In this document: positions 17,641 through 26,283 of the stretch, one piece after another
Position numbering within the stretch: the stretch's first letter is position 1
How the letters are laid out: each line of letters opens with the position of its first letter
Assembly: GCF_000754805.1 (NCBI RefSeq)
Contig: NZ_KN150731.1
Coordinates: forward strand, 3,459,886-3,523,885
From: Yersinia frederiksenii ATCC 33641
GTDB taxonomy: Bacteria > Pseudomonadota > Gammaproteobacteria > Enterobacterales > Enterobacteriaceae
DNA length: 64,000 nucleotides
Direction of reading: 5' to 3'
Program-made: the position numbers and the translations under genes
The notes under the pieces: generated by a model
Database searches by the model: none
Told to the model about the DNA's origin: nothing
The model's input: the letters and a program-made list of their open reading frames with translations, nothing else

Positions 17641-18953
17641 AGTCTCGTAAGGACTTTACCGTCTTCGAATATGGGCACCTGATTAGCGACAAAGACAGTG
17701 GCCGCATAAATAATGCGGTCTCGCTGCCTCCGCAGCTGTTTGAGTGGCTTGAGCAACGTTGCCTGAAAGATGACGCGGATAACACTCACCGTCTGCTCAC
17801 CCTTGGAAGTCGGGGGGGCGTAAAAACGCTGCAGGTAAAAAACTATGCTGGTGTTATCTCTCTTCCGGGTAATGCGTTTATCGAAGTGTTGCCAAAAACG
17901 GGGCGGCGTGATGAGAACATTGATATTGCACGTCAGCAGCTTTTGATGATGCTACGCACGCTAAAATCATTTCGCCATATAGCCACTTCAGCATCCAGAG
18001 TCCGAACCTCGAAGATGCCGCTGATGGATGTTTTTATTCAGCAGTTTATCGATAGCGTACAGCAGATTGTGCGCCAGGGTCTAAAGCGTGACTATTTACG
18101 CCAGCAGGACAATCTGCCCTGGATGAAAGGGAAGTTACGGGTCTCCGCTCAATTAAGCAAAAACTGTGTGCGTCGGGATCGCTTTCAGGTGGAGTTTGAC
18201 GATTACAGCGCCGAACGTCTGGAAAACCGGATACTGAAAACCGCCATCGATAAAATCCGCCGTCAGATCAGTAACCCGCAGCTACTACTACAAGTTAACT
18301 CTTTGCAGGTGCACTTTGAGGATATTGCGCCTGTCGGTGATGCCCGCATCGCCTTCGACCAGGTACATCTCGACCGACATATGCGTCACTATGAACTTGC
18401 CTTGGCCTGGGCGCGGCTGATTTTGATGGGGCAGTCGCCTCACTGCATGCAGGGCGACGCCAACGCCATTTCACTGCTCTTTCCAATGGAAGCTGTGTTT
18501 GAGTCTTTTGTGACTGCGTGGATGCGTCATCGTTATGACGATAACTGGCACGTGGAGGCACAGGTGGATTCACACACCTTGGTTCGTCTCAACGGCAACG
18601 GATTATTTAAGCTTAGACCTGATATCCATCTACGGCCTCGTGGGGAGAATTGGGAGCAGACGATGATTTGTGATGTTAAATGGAAAATGGTGGAGAGCGG
18701 AAAGGCGACGCTCGAACAGTCGCAGGCTGACCTCTACCAGATGCTGGCTTACGGTGTGAACTATCAGGAGGGAATAGGAGATATGCTGCTGATTTATCCT
18801 TCGCATGAGGGTTTTAGTCAGCCATTACCTCATCCATATGAATTCAGCCATCAAACGGAAAATCCGTTGCGTTTATGGGTTGTGCCATTTTTCATTGGTG
18901 CCAGTTTGCAAAGTTCTGGCCTGCGTTTCCCTGATGGGAAAACATTGATTTAA
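17637..18953 (+). CDS. mcrC: McrC nuclease subunit
   Basis: McrC supplies the endonuclease of the McrBC complex and stimulates the McrB GTPase. At 438 aa it is longer than E. coli McrC. The N-terminal region contains NYAGVISLPGNAFIEVLPK, a hallmark of the family. The C-terminal PD-(D/E)xK centre is visible as FKLRPDIHLR (Asp) followed by ICDVKWK (Asp-x-Lys), then a Q-x3-YQM helix. It overlaps mcrB by four bases and is the last gene of the island; tctA follows on the opposite strand 650 bases later. Both subunits look intact. Confidence 0.93.
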   Translation: MKSRKDFTVFEYGHLISDKDSGRINNAVSLPPQLFEWLEQRCLKDDADNTHRLLTLGSRGGVKTLQVKNYAGVISLPGNAFIEVLPKTGRRDENIDIARQQLLMMLRTLKSFRHIATSASRVRTSKMPLMDVFIQQFIDSVQQIVRQGLKRDYLRQQDNLPWMKGKLRVSAQLSKNCVRRDRFQVEFDDYSAERLENRILKTAIDKIRRQISNPQLLLQVNSLQVHFEDIAPVGDARIAFDQVHLDRHMRHYELALAWARLILMGQSPHCMQGDANAISLLFPMEAVFESFVTAWMRHRYDDNWHVEAQVDSHTLVRLNGNGLFKLRPDIHLRPRGENWEQTMICDVKWKMVESGKATLEQSQADLYQMLAYGVNYQEGIGDMLLIYPSHEGFSQPLPHPYEFSHQTENPLRLWVVPFFIGASLQSSGLRFPDGKTLI

Positions 18954-19604
18954 AAGTGTTATTATCTTGCATGCGGTTAGGCATATTGGTGCTGTACTCA
19001 TATGGCACTTCACCCACTTGTGGCGTCTATTTTTTGTACGGATTTTAACTTGTGGGTACAAGTGTGGGTATAATCATACGCGACTATTTATAAACAATAA
19101 TTATATCAGTGTTTTGTCTTTTATGTGCGAGTCCGGCCTTCGCACCATTAGTATAAATATGAAGTCACAACAAGGCTTTGCCGTGCTTTTCAAGCAACCT
19201 GATTCAATCTATATCAATATTGCTAATTTGAGTGCAATTGTGGATATATCCCTGACCTTCCTCCTGAGTTAAATACCGCAGTCACTTAGTTATGTCATTT
19301 TTTGTCACTGTCAAAATTACCGTTACACCCTCATTATAATTTCTCACCTAACAGGCTGGCTTTGGTATTAGCAGCGATTTTGTCTGACATCGTTTTGCCT
19401 CGTTATTTATCATGAGTAGACTTATTTACTTTCATTATAATTAAGGTCTAGGTATTTCTGGTACTGGTGATGCGTGGTTTCCCCCATTAATCATCTTACT
19501 GAAGGGTATTATCTGATAACGCGCAATCGTTAGTTGCAATAACCCCAATAAGTTGGAGCTAATAACCTAATAATTATTAGCCCCGGTGTCATGTGAGTCA
19601 GTTT
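18954..19604. other. Non-coding right edge of the island
   Basis: No convincing gene is seen; the open frames have no family signature. The segment contains the short direct repeats TGTGGGTACA (19051-19060) and TGTGGGTATA (19063-19072), 12 bp apart. Farther right, an A+T-rich hairpin (GCTAATAA at 19558 with TTATTAGC at 19574) may serve as the tctA terminator. The island-core junction is expected here, but no tRNA gene is present. Confidence 0.45.
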
Positions 19605-21122
19605 TTACCCTTCATTTACTGCCGACTTTGATTGGCGAAGTTTACGTACTACTCGTAGGAGTGGCGGCAGAACCAACACCGCAACAGCCAATATTAGCAA
19701 GCTTTTTGCGATGGGACTCGACCACAGAATATCGTAATTGCCATTGCTAATGGACAGTGCACGGCGCAGGTTTTGCTCTAGCATCTCTCCCAACACAAAT
19801 CCTAAAATCAGCGGGGACATTGGGAAATTCATTTTTCTGAGCAGGTAGCCAAAGATGCCTAATCCCACCATGAGCATCAGGTCGAAAGTGGTGCTGTGGA
19901 CAGCATAAACCCCTACCGCAGAGACGGCTGCAATGGCGGGTACAAGGAACCATAACGGAATGGTTAACATGCGGGTGAAAAAGCCAACCAGAGGCAAGTT
20001 CATCAGCAGTAATATGACGTTGGCTATCAACAGAGAGGCAATTAACCCCCAGACAATATCTGGTTGCTCGGTGAACATCGCCGGCCCCGGTGTGATGTTA
20101 TACAGAGTCAATGCTCCCATCATTACCGCTGTGGTGCCTGAGCCTGGGACGCCCAGAGTGAGCATGGGAATAAAAGATCCACAGGCAGATGCATTATTCG
20201 CCGCTTCAGGTGCGGCAACACCGCGAATATCACCTTTACCAAAGCTGTCGCTGTTGCCACTGATACGCTTTTCGGTCATGTAGGTCAATGCACTGGCGAT
20301 GGTTGCCCCCGCGCCCGGTAAAATCCCGACAAAGAAACCGATTACTGAAGATCGCAGTGTTGGCCCAACACATTCTGCCGCTTCTTTACGGTTGAACATC
20401 AGACGACCGGTTTTGCGCACTAGCTTCTGGCCGGTGCTGGTACTTTCCAGCATCAACAAGATTTCACTGACCGAGAACAGGCCGATTACCACCACGATAA
20501 ATTGGATCCCATCCGAGAGATGGACACTATCAAATGTGAAGCGGTAAACGCCGGTGTTTGCATCAACACCCACTGTTGCCAGCCCCAATCCGATTAAGGC
20601 GGCGAGCAGTGACTTTAAAGGGTTTTGGCTCATCATGCTGCCAAGGCAGGCAATGGCGAAGACCATTAGCGCGAAATACTCCGATGGCCCAAAGGCCAGT
20701 GACCATTGTGCCAGCAGTGGTGCAAACAAAATGATCCCGCCAATGGCCAGGATGGAACCCACAAATGAGCTAACGGCTGAAATGGATAGCGCCACACCAG
20801 CACGGCCTTGCTGCGCCATCGGATAGCCATCGAGGGCTGTCATGATGGCGGCAGCATCACCGGGGACATTAAGTAATATGGATGAGATACGCCCACCATA
20901 TTCACAGCCGATATAAACAGTGGCCAGCAAGATCAGTGCAGACTCTGCGGGCAGTTTTAGAGCAAAAGCGAGTGGTAGCAAAATGGCCACGCCGTTGATC
21001 GGCCCCAGCCCTGGGAGTAAGCCAACAATGGTACCGATAAAGCAGCCTATCAGGGCAATCATCAGGTTTTGTGGTGTTAATGCCACCTCAAATCCTTGCG
21101 ATAAATACATCCAAGTTTCCAT
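19605..21122 (-). CDS. tctA: Tricarboxylate transporter large permease TctA
   Basis: TctA is the large inner-membrane permease of the tripartite tricarboxylate (citrate) transporter. The 505-aa protein is strongly hydrophobic with about 11-12 segments. It carries the family's duplicated glycine-rich motifs: GTIVGLLPGLGPINGVAILL near the N-terminus and GFFVGILPGAGATIASALTY in the middle, plus FIPMLTLGVPGSGTTAVMMG. ATG 21122 is preferred over the GTG three bases earlier because GAGG sits 5 bases upstream. It follows tctB by ten bases in a tctC-tctB-tctA operon. Confidence 0.96.
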   Translation of the reverse strand: METWMYLSQGFEVALTPQNLMIALIGCFIGTIVGLLPGLGPINGVAILLPLAFALKLPAESALILLATVYIGCEYGGRISSILLNVPGDAAAIMTALDGYPMAQQGRAGVALSISAVSSFVGSILAIGGIILFAPLLAQWSLAFGPSEYFALMVFAIACLGSMMSQNPLKSLLAALIGLGLATVGVDANTGVYRFTFDSVHLSDGIQFIVVVIGLFSVSEILLMLESTSTGQKLVRKTGRLMFNRKEAAECVGPTLRSSVIGFFVGILPGAGATIASALTYMTEKRISGNSDSFGKGDIRGVAAPEAANNASACGSFIPMLTLGVPGSGTTAVMMGALTLYNITPGPAMFTEQPDIVWGLIASLLIANVILLLMNLPLVGFFTRMLTIPLWFLVPAIAAVSAVGVYAVHSTTFDLMLMVGLGIFGYLLRKMNFPMSPLILGFVLGEMLEQNLRRALSISNGNYDILWSSPIAKSLLILAVAVLVLPPLLRVVRKLRQSKSAVNEG

Positions 21123-21132
21123 CACAACCTCG

Positions 21133-21564
21133 TTAGCTCAGCCAAACACCAAGCGGTAGGGTGACATCAAGTAAATAGTCAAAGGCGTAGAATAATGACG
21201 TGCCCAGAACCACGCCGGACAGCGCAGCGACCCATATTTTTGCCCCAAATAACAATGCGATACTGAATGTTAGCAGGGCGGTCGCCAGTGGGAATCCAAG
21301 CGACTCAAACCCCCAGGCATAGAGCACCAGCGTAATGACCATCACCAATAAACGCTGTAATACTCTGGCGTGCGGCCAGGCGATAACATCAGGTTTACGC
21401 AGCAGCAATAGTGCCGAGCAAAGAGTCATTAATGCCAGAATGGCCATGGGGAAAGGGCGCGGGCCTAGCGGCTCGTAAGTGTATTCGCTTTGAATTCCCC
21501 AGCCGATAAATAAGCCGCTGATGCAGAGTAGGATCCAGATACTGGCAAAAATACGATCGCTCAT
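21133..21564 (-). CDS. tctB: Tricarboxylate transporter small permease TctB
   Basis: TctB is the small membrane subunit that works with TctA. The 143-aa product has four membrane segments: IWILLCISGLFIGWGIQ, MAILALMTLCSALLLL, LLVMVITLVLYAWGFE and a paired LATALLTFSIALLFG/VAALSGVVLGTSLFYAF stretch. The GPRPFPMAILALM region is characteristic of the family. The gene lies between tctC (15 bases upstream) and tctA, with an AAGGAG ribosome-binding site before the ATG. Confidence 0.94.
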   Translation of the reverse strand: MSDRIFASIWILLCISGLFIGWGIQSEYTYEPLGPRPFPMAILALMTLCSALLLLRKPDVIAWPHARVLQRLLVMVITLVLYAWGFESLGFPLATALLTFSIALLFGAKIWVAALSGVVLGTSLFYAFDYLLDVTLPLGVWLS

Positions 21565-21579
21565 TATCTTTCTCCTTAA

Positions 21580-22560
21580 TTATTTGGCCAGCCCGAATGC
21601 TTTAGCTTGTTCACGATATTGTTCTATCTGTTTTTTGACATAAACATCCAGCTCTTTGCCAGTTAGGTTGAACTCAAATAAGCCGCGTAATTCACGCTGT
21701 TTTTTGAACTCGTCAGTTTGTACCAGAGTGTTAAAGGTATCGGTCCACCACTGATATTCGGCCTCACTGACCTTCGGCCCCAGATAGAAACCACGAATAA
21801 TCGGCCAGACTAAATTAAAACCTTGTTCTTTAGCGGTTGGAATATCAGCGAGTTGACCGGGCAGGCGTTGTTCAGCATAAACGGCCAACACCCGTAGTTT
21901 GTCGCCTGCCAGATAGGGCACCATTTCACTTAAATCCCCGGATACTGCCTGAATATGGTTGCCTAACAATGCGGTAACCGGTTCGCCGCCACCCTCAAAA
22001 GCCACGTAGCGCATTTTATGGGGATCGACGCCCACCTCGCGGGCCAGTAACGCTGTTTTCATCCAGTCCTGGCTGCCAATTGAGGCACCGGCTCCGAATA
22101 CCACACTATTAGGATCCTGTTTAAAGGCATCCATCAGATCTTTTAGCGTTTTATAGGGAGAGTCAGCCCGCACGGCGATCATGCCGTAGTCAGTACCGAT
22201 GGCCGCCAGCCACTTCACATCGTCAGGGCTATAACGGCCAAATTTATTTTGTGCCAGATTCAGTAAAGAACCGCCGGAGAATGCGACCACGGTGCCGAAT
22301 TCTGCCGGGCGTTGCGCCACAATGGCGTTATAGGCTACTGCTCCGACACCACCTGGCATATAAGTTACCCGCATCGGGCGCTCAATCGCTTTAGTCTCTT
22401 GCAGGGAAACCTGAATCAATTTACAGGTCAGGTCAAAGCCGCCGCCGGGTTTGGCTGGAGCAATACATTCGGTTCTGCCGGGTGCATCGAGAGCTTGTGC
22501 CATTTGCGCCGTTAGTATTAAAACTGAGGCGACTAAGGTGCGGGTAATTATTCTTTTCAT
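21580..22560 (-). CDS. tctC: Periplasmic tricarboxylate-binding protein TctC
   Basis: This 326-aa periplasmic binding protein of the Bug/TctC family captures citrate or a related carboxylate and hands it to TctAB. A Sec signal peptide (MKRIITRTLVASVLILTAQM, cleavage near AQA-LD) is followed by ECIAPAKPGGGFDLTCKLIQ, the Bug ligand-binding loop with its PGGG(F)D motif. GVGAVAYNAI and VVAFSGGSLLNLA are also typical. It is the first gene of the tctCBA operon; the promoter lies in the 122-base divergent region shared with tctD. Confidence 0.95.
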   Translation of the reverse strand: MKRIITRTLVASVLILTAQMAQALDAPGRTECIAPAKPGGGFDLTCKLIQVSLQETKAIERPMRVTYMPGGVGAVAYNAIVAQRPAEFGTVVAFSGGSLLNLAQNKFGRYSPDDVKWLAAIGTDYGMIAVRADSPYKTLKDLMDAFKQDPNSVVFGAGASIGSQDWMKTALLAREVGVDPHKMRYVAFEGGGEPVTALLGNHIQAVSGDLSEMVPYLAGDKLRVLAVYAEQRLPGQLADIPTAKEQGFNLVWPIIRGFYLGPKVSEAEYQWWTDTFNTLVQTDEFKKQRELRGLFEFNLTGKELDVYVKKQIEQYREQAKAFGLAK

Positions 22561-22635
22561 ATTATTCCCTTATTATTTTCTTCTAAACTGTGAGCTTTCC
22601 CGCGATTGCGAGGTTGCTGAATTGTTAATAGATTA

Positions 22636-22654
22636 ACCTTTCAGTTACCTTTCA
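22636..22654 (+). promoter_or_regulatory. tctD: Direct repeat, putative TctD box
   Basis: ACCTTTCA occurs at 22636-22643 and again at 22647-22654. The 11-bp spacing is typical of tandem half-sites for OmpR/PhoB-family regulators. It lies in the divergent tctC-tctD promoter region, 29 bases before the tctD start. Confidence 0.5.
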
Positions 22655-22682
22655 ATGGGCAGGAAAAAGTGCAGGATGTGAT

Positions 22683-23357
22683 ATGCGTCTCTTGTTGGTA
22701 GAAGATCATCCCGAGTTATCTCACTGGTTACAAAAAGCATTGACCCATGTGGGCTTCGCTGTGGATGTGGCAAATGATGGTGTTGCCGCCGATCATTTGC
22801 TGCAAAACGAAAATTACGCACTGGTGGTATTGGATGTAGCATTGCCGCGCCTGAACGGGTTAGACCTGCTGGCACGGCTACGTAAACGTGGGCAAACGCT
22901 GCCTGTATTGTTGCTAACCGCCAGAACGGAAGTGGCAGACCGAGTGAAAGGACTGAACTTGGGGGCTGATGATTATTTGACGAAACCGTTCGAAATGGAT
23001 GAGCTGGAGGCGCGGATACGTGCTCTATTACGGCGTAGTGTCGGTGGGAACGGGCAGGTGGTGCAGTTTGGTGATTTGACCTACCACGACGAAGGATACT
23101 TTCTGCTAGCTGATAAGCCATTGGCGCTGACACCGCGGGAATCGGCAGTATTAACTTCACTGATGCATCGCCGGGGGAGACCGGTTGCCAAGCAACAACT
23201 GTTTGAGCAGGTATTTACCTTATCCGATGATGCTAATCCAGAAAGTATTGAACTGTATGTGCATCGGGTACGTAAAAAGCTCCACGGCGCTAACGTGTCT
23301 ATCCAGACCTTACGCGGTTTAGGTTACAGTTTGGAATGTGCCGATGGAGCGCTCTAA
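22683..23357 (+). CDS. tctD: Response regulator TctD
   Basis: This OmpR/PhoB-family response regulator (224 aa) controls tctCBA. The receiver domain has the acidic pair LVEDH, the phospho-acceptor Asp51 in LVVLDVALPRLNGL, a Thr in LLLTART and the conserved Lys in YLTKPFEMDEL. The winged-helix DNA-binding domain contains LTPRESAVLTSLMHR and ESIELYVHRVRKKL. It is transcribed divergently from tctC, and its stop overlaps the start of the sensor gene tctE. Activation in response to external citrate is known from Salmonella; assignment here rests on the linked transporter. Confidence 0.95.
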   Translation: MRLLLVEDHPELSHWLQKALTHVGFAVDVANDGVAADHLLQNENYALVVLDVALPRLNGLDLLARLRKRGQTLPVLLLTARTEVADRVKGLNLGADDYLTKPFEMDELEARIRALLRRSVGGNGQVVQFGDLTYHDEGYFLLADKPLALTPRESAVLTSLMHRRGRPVAKQQLFEQVFTLSDDANPESIELYVHRVRKKLHGANVSIQTLRGLGYSLECADGAL

Positions 23358-24774
23358 TACTATTACGTCACGATGGTTTAAGGCACCGCGTTCGCTGTTT
23401 CATCAATTACTGCTGTTTTTTGGCGTACCCTTATTGATTTTGGGCGGGATTTCTATTTATACCCACTATATCAGTGCCATGAATGCAGCCACGTTAGCTT
23501 ATGACCGTACCCTATTAGCTTCTGCCCGGACGGTGGCGGAGCGGCTGGTTGTCCGTCATGGGCAGCTAGAGGTTGATGTCCCTTATATTGTCCTCGACAG
23601 CTTTGAACGTAATATGAATGATCAGCTTTACTATCAGGTGATTACGCCAGAGGGAAAAAGTATTGCGGGCTACAATGATTTACCGCCTTTCCCACCCAAT
23701 ACGCCGCGATCTTTGCTCTACCCTGCATTGGTACATTTTTATGATGCCGAGTACCGAGGCAAACCCATACGCGTGGCGGCACTTTATCAACCCGTTAATG
23801 AGTCCGGAGTTATGGGTATGGCGATGGTGCTGGTGGCTGAAACGCTAGCTTCCCGCCATGACCTGGCACAGCAGATCATGATGTCGGCAGTTTTGACCCA
23901 AGGTACACTGGTGCTATTGACACTGATAATGGCGTATATCTTACTCAAAGGTATTCTTAAGCCATTACGCAAGCTGTCCGGTCTGATGCTGCGTCGCGAT
24001 CCTGGTGAACTGACCCCGCTCCCCAAAGTGTTGCCATGGTCAGAAATGGAACCTTTGTTATTGGCGTTTGATCGCTACATCGAGCGTTTACGGGAAATGG
24101 TGGCACGGCAGGGGCGCTTTAGTGCCGATGCTTCTCATCAATTGCGTACACCGCTAACGGTATTGAAAACGCAGGTGGCGGTGGCTCTGGCCAGCGACGA
24201 TTCGCAACAATGGCGTGAAAGCCTATTAGCGATGCGCGGGACGCTGGATCACACGGTTTCCCTGACGGATCGGTTATTGCAGTTATCACGGATGAAAGTG
24301 CACGAGCGCAGATTACAACCGGTTAATCTCGGCCCACTATTACGAGATGCGTGTTTTGCTCATCTTGCCCAAGCCCGTAGCAAGCAGATTGATCTGGGCT
24401 ATGAGGGGGCGTCCGAGTGCTGGATCGAGGGGGATGCTTTGTTGCTGACCGAACTGTGTGACAACCTGCTGGACAACGCGTTGAAATACACGCCAAAGCA
24501 AGGTGTGGTGACGGTACGGTTGGTTATAGGCAGTGAAGTTGAGGGCTGTTTGTTGGAAATAGAGGACAGTGGTCCCGGTATTGGACAAGATGAAGCCGTG
24601 CAAGCGCTGATACCCTTTCACCGACTGGACAATGTGGGTGAGCAGCCAGGGGCTGGTTTGGGGTTAGCCTTGGTAAAAGACATTACGACGTACCATAAGA
24701 CCCGCCCAGAGTTATTGCACAGTGAATTATTAGGTGGTTTATTGGTTCGGATAAATTTTCACTTGCGTAAGTGA
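23344..24774 (+). CDS. tctE: Sensor histidine kinase TctE
   Basis: This membrane sensor kinase pairs with TctD. In the 476-aa product the first membrane segment is LLLFFGVPLLILGGISIYTH. A periplasmic sensing domain of about 130 residues follows, and then a second membrane segment, GTLVLLTLIMAYILLKGIL. The HisKA box FSADASHQLRTPLTVLKTQ carries the phospho-acceptor His; the N-box is LTELCDNLLDNALKYTP, and the G-boxes are IEDSGPGIG and GAGLGLALV. The ATG at 23344 is preferred over GTG 23338 because of GGAA spacing; it overlaps tctD by 14 bases. Confidence 0.94.
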   Translation: MERSNTITSRWFKAPRSLFHQLLLFFGVPLLILGGISIYTHYISAMNAATLAYDRTLLASARTVAERLVVRHGQLEVDVPYIVLDSFERNMNDQLYYQVITPEGKSIAGYNDLPPFPPNTPRSLLYPALVHFYDAEYRGKPIRVAALYQPVNESGVMGMAMVLVAETLASRHDLAQQIMMSAVLTQGTLVLLTLIMAYILLKGILKPLRKLSGLMLRRDPGELTPLPKVLPWSEMEPLLLAFDRYIERLREMVARQGRFSADASHQLRTPLTVLKTQVAVALASDDSQQWRESLLAMRGTLDHTVSLTDRLLQLSRMKVHERRLQPVNLGPLLRDACFAHLAQARSKQIDLGYEGASECWIEGDALLLTELCDNLLDNALKYTPKQGVVTVRLVIGSEVEGCLLEIEDSGPGIGQDEAVQALIPFHRLDNVGEQPGAGLGLALVKDITTYHKTRPELLHSELLGGLLVRINFHLRK

Positions 24775-24861
24775 TGTGGCTTACCGGTTCTGCATCACAC
24801 AGTTCCGGTATAGGCGATCAAGGTGTGTTCTTCGTAAAGGGTTACAGTTCGTGCAAATAAT

Positions 24862-25353
24862 CTACTTATGAAATACGACAGGAATACGTTTTGATAGAAT
24901 GAAATAAGGTATCCACGCGAATATACCAACAATCGCTGAACTTATGGTACGAATATCATTACTATCTAAGGATAGATTAAATAAGGCTGCGGGGAGGACG
25001 GTCATTCCGGCTGTGGTGATAAAATTAACAATATAATAAGTAATCATTAATTTTTTTGTTATTTTCTTTCTTCTAAAAAAAGCCAGTGCTGCAATAACCG
25101 CCATAGCAAAATATATCAAAATACATAAGAATGCGAATATACCGTAATAAGTGACAATTCCAGTATTCTCAAAGTGACTTAGCATCATACTTGCTAGGGT
25201 GAAAATTGAGAATGGAGTTAGAATTAATGTCACAATTAACCCTAAAGCAGGTAAGTATAGAATACCATTAATCTTCTGAGCTTCTAGTTCTTCACATGTC
25301 AAACATAACCCAGATTCTTTTAGAGCTTCGGTATCACAATTAAGGCACTTCAT
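24862..25353 (-). CDS. DUF2569-like membrane protein with N-terminal zinc ribbon
   Basis: The 163-aa product has an N-terminal CxxC...CxxC module (CLNCDTEALKESGLCLTC) that could bind zinc. Four membrane segments of the DUF2569 type follow, beginning with INGILYLPALGLIVTLIL. ATG 25353 is preferred over upstream in-frame ATGs because GGGA lies at a suitable distance; the longer forms add 12-16 residues with no clear role. Base composition is visibly A+T-richer than tct. It lies at the distal end of the CDI region, downstream of a broken CdiA C-terminal module. An orphan immunity role is possible but unproven. Confidence 0.72.
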   Translation of the reverse strand: MKCLNCDTEALKESGLCLTCEELEAQKINGILYLPALGLIVTLILTPFSIFTLASMMLSHFENTGIVTYYGIFAFLCILIYFAMAVIAALAFFRRKKITKKLMITYYIVNFITTAGMTVLPAALFNLSLDSNDIRTISSAIVGIFAWIPYFILSKRIPVVFHK

Positions 25354-25490
25354 ATTATTTCCCATAAATATTCTGCAATGGTGGCTGAGTTTTATTAACA
25401 ATGCTTATCTAACCATGCATAACATGGTTAGATAACAGAAAAATCATTATCATCGTACTGTGGTTCAAAGAATTTGACCAAAGTTAATGT

Positions 25491-26051
25491 TTATGAAAAG
25501 AAGCCTGTTTTTTTACATAGTTCGCCTTTCCACTCTTTTAATTTATCATTGCTCGTTAAATCATCAATAGTAACGCTTGCTGGACTGCTTAGGTATTTAC
25601 TCGGCTCAACATGAATTTCATATTCATGATTTTTTTCAGGTATAAAGTATGTACTATTATTATAAACATTAGTGGCACCAGAATAGGTTTCTTGCCGTGT
25701 TGTGTTAACGATAGCCAGGTATTGCCCAGATTTAATTGAGTATTCTTTTACAACTTTATTTTGAAACTTCCCAGGCTTCTGCATACCTATACTCTTTGTA
25801 GAACCCACACTCTGATCAGCTTGGTCTATCAAAGATAGATGAAAAGTGGATGTTAACTTTCGTGAGTCTACTTCTTTATAACAATTTCCTAATGGCTCAT
25901 AAACAACAAGCCCAATAATTCCTCTATCCAGCACTCTTATTTTTGCTGCATCGGCACCGGTATAATCATCGACAGAACTTCTCGTATCGAGTTGACAACC
26001 AGATAAGAAAATCACGGTAAATAAAACTGAGATAGAACGCTTATACGACAT
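25491..26051 (-). CDS. Putative lipoprotein, unknown function
   Basis: The N-terminus has a type II signal peptide with lipobox LSGC (FTVIFLSGCQLDTRS), so the mature protein starts at Cys19 and is lipidated. The residue after Cys is Gln, compatible with outer-membrane sorting. The remaining 168 residues are beta-rich in appearance (YSIKSGQYLAIVNTTRQETY), with further cysteines at GNCYKE and GELCKK. I do not recognise the family. It lies between the degenerate orphan CdiA C-terminal module and the DUF2569 gene, all on the minus strand. Confidence 0.72.
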   Translation of the reverse strand: MSYKRSISVLFTVIFLSGCQLDTRSSVDDYTGADAAKIRVLDRGIIGLVVYEPLGNCYKEVDSRKLTSTFHLSLIDQADQSVGSTKSIGMQKPGKFQNKVVKEYSIKSGQYLAIVNTTRQETYSGATNVYNNSTYFIPEKNHEYEIHVEPSKYLSSPASVTIDDLTSNDKLKEWKGELCKKTGFFS

Positions 26052-26283
26052 ATATCATCCTTAATAAAATGAATATCAATTAATCTCATACTCACCCCGG
26101 ACAATCTTCAAACTAGAAAGTGAGCGGGGTAGGAGCCAAGTTCTAGGATCAGTAGATAGTGATTTTCTGATCTTGAATTTATCTATTGAAACCAGGCCGT
26201 TTGCTATTGTCGCTGCATTACTGCCCCTATTATCCTTGTTTTTATTCTTATTATATAGTTATTCCCGACTGTGTCTCTGGTCA

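Noticed and set aside
18967-19272. 101-codon frame after mcrC
   Set aside because: Its peptide (MHAVRHIGAVLIWHF) has no family resemblance, there is no ribosome-binding site, and it covers the repeat-containing island edge.
22645-23160. 171-codon minus-strand frame opposite tctD
   Set aside because: tctD is a clear response regulator on the plus strand; the opposing frame is a by-product of codon bias.
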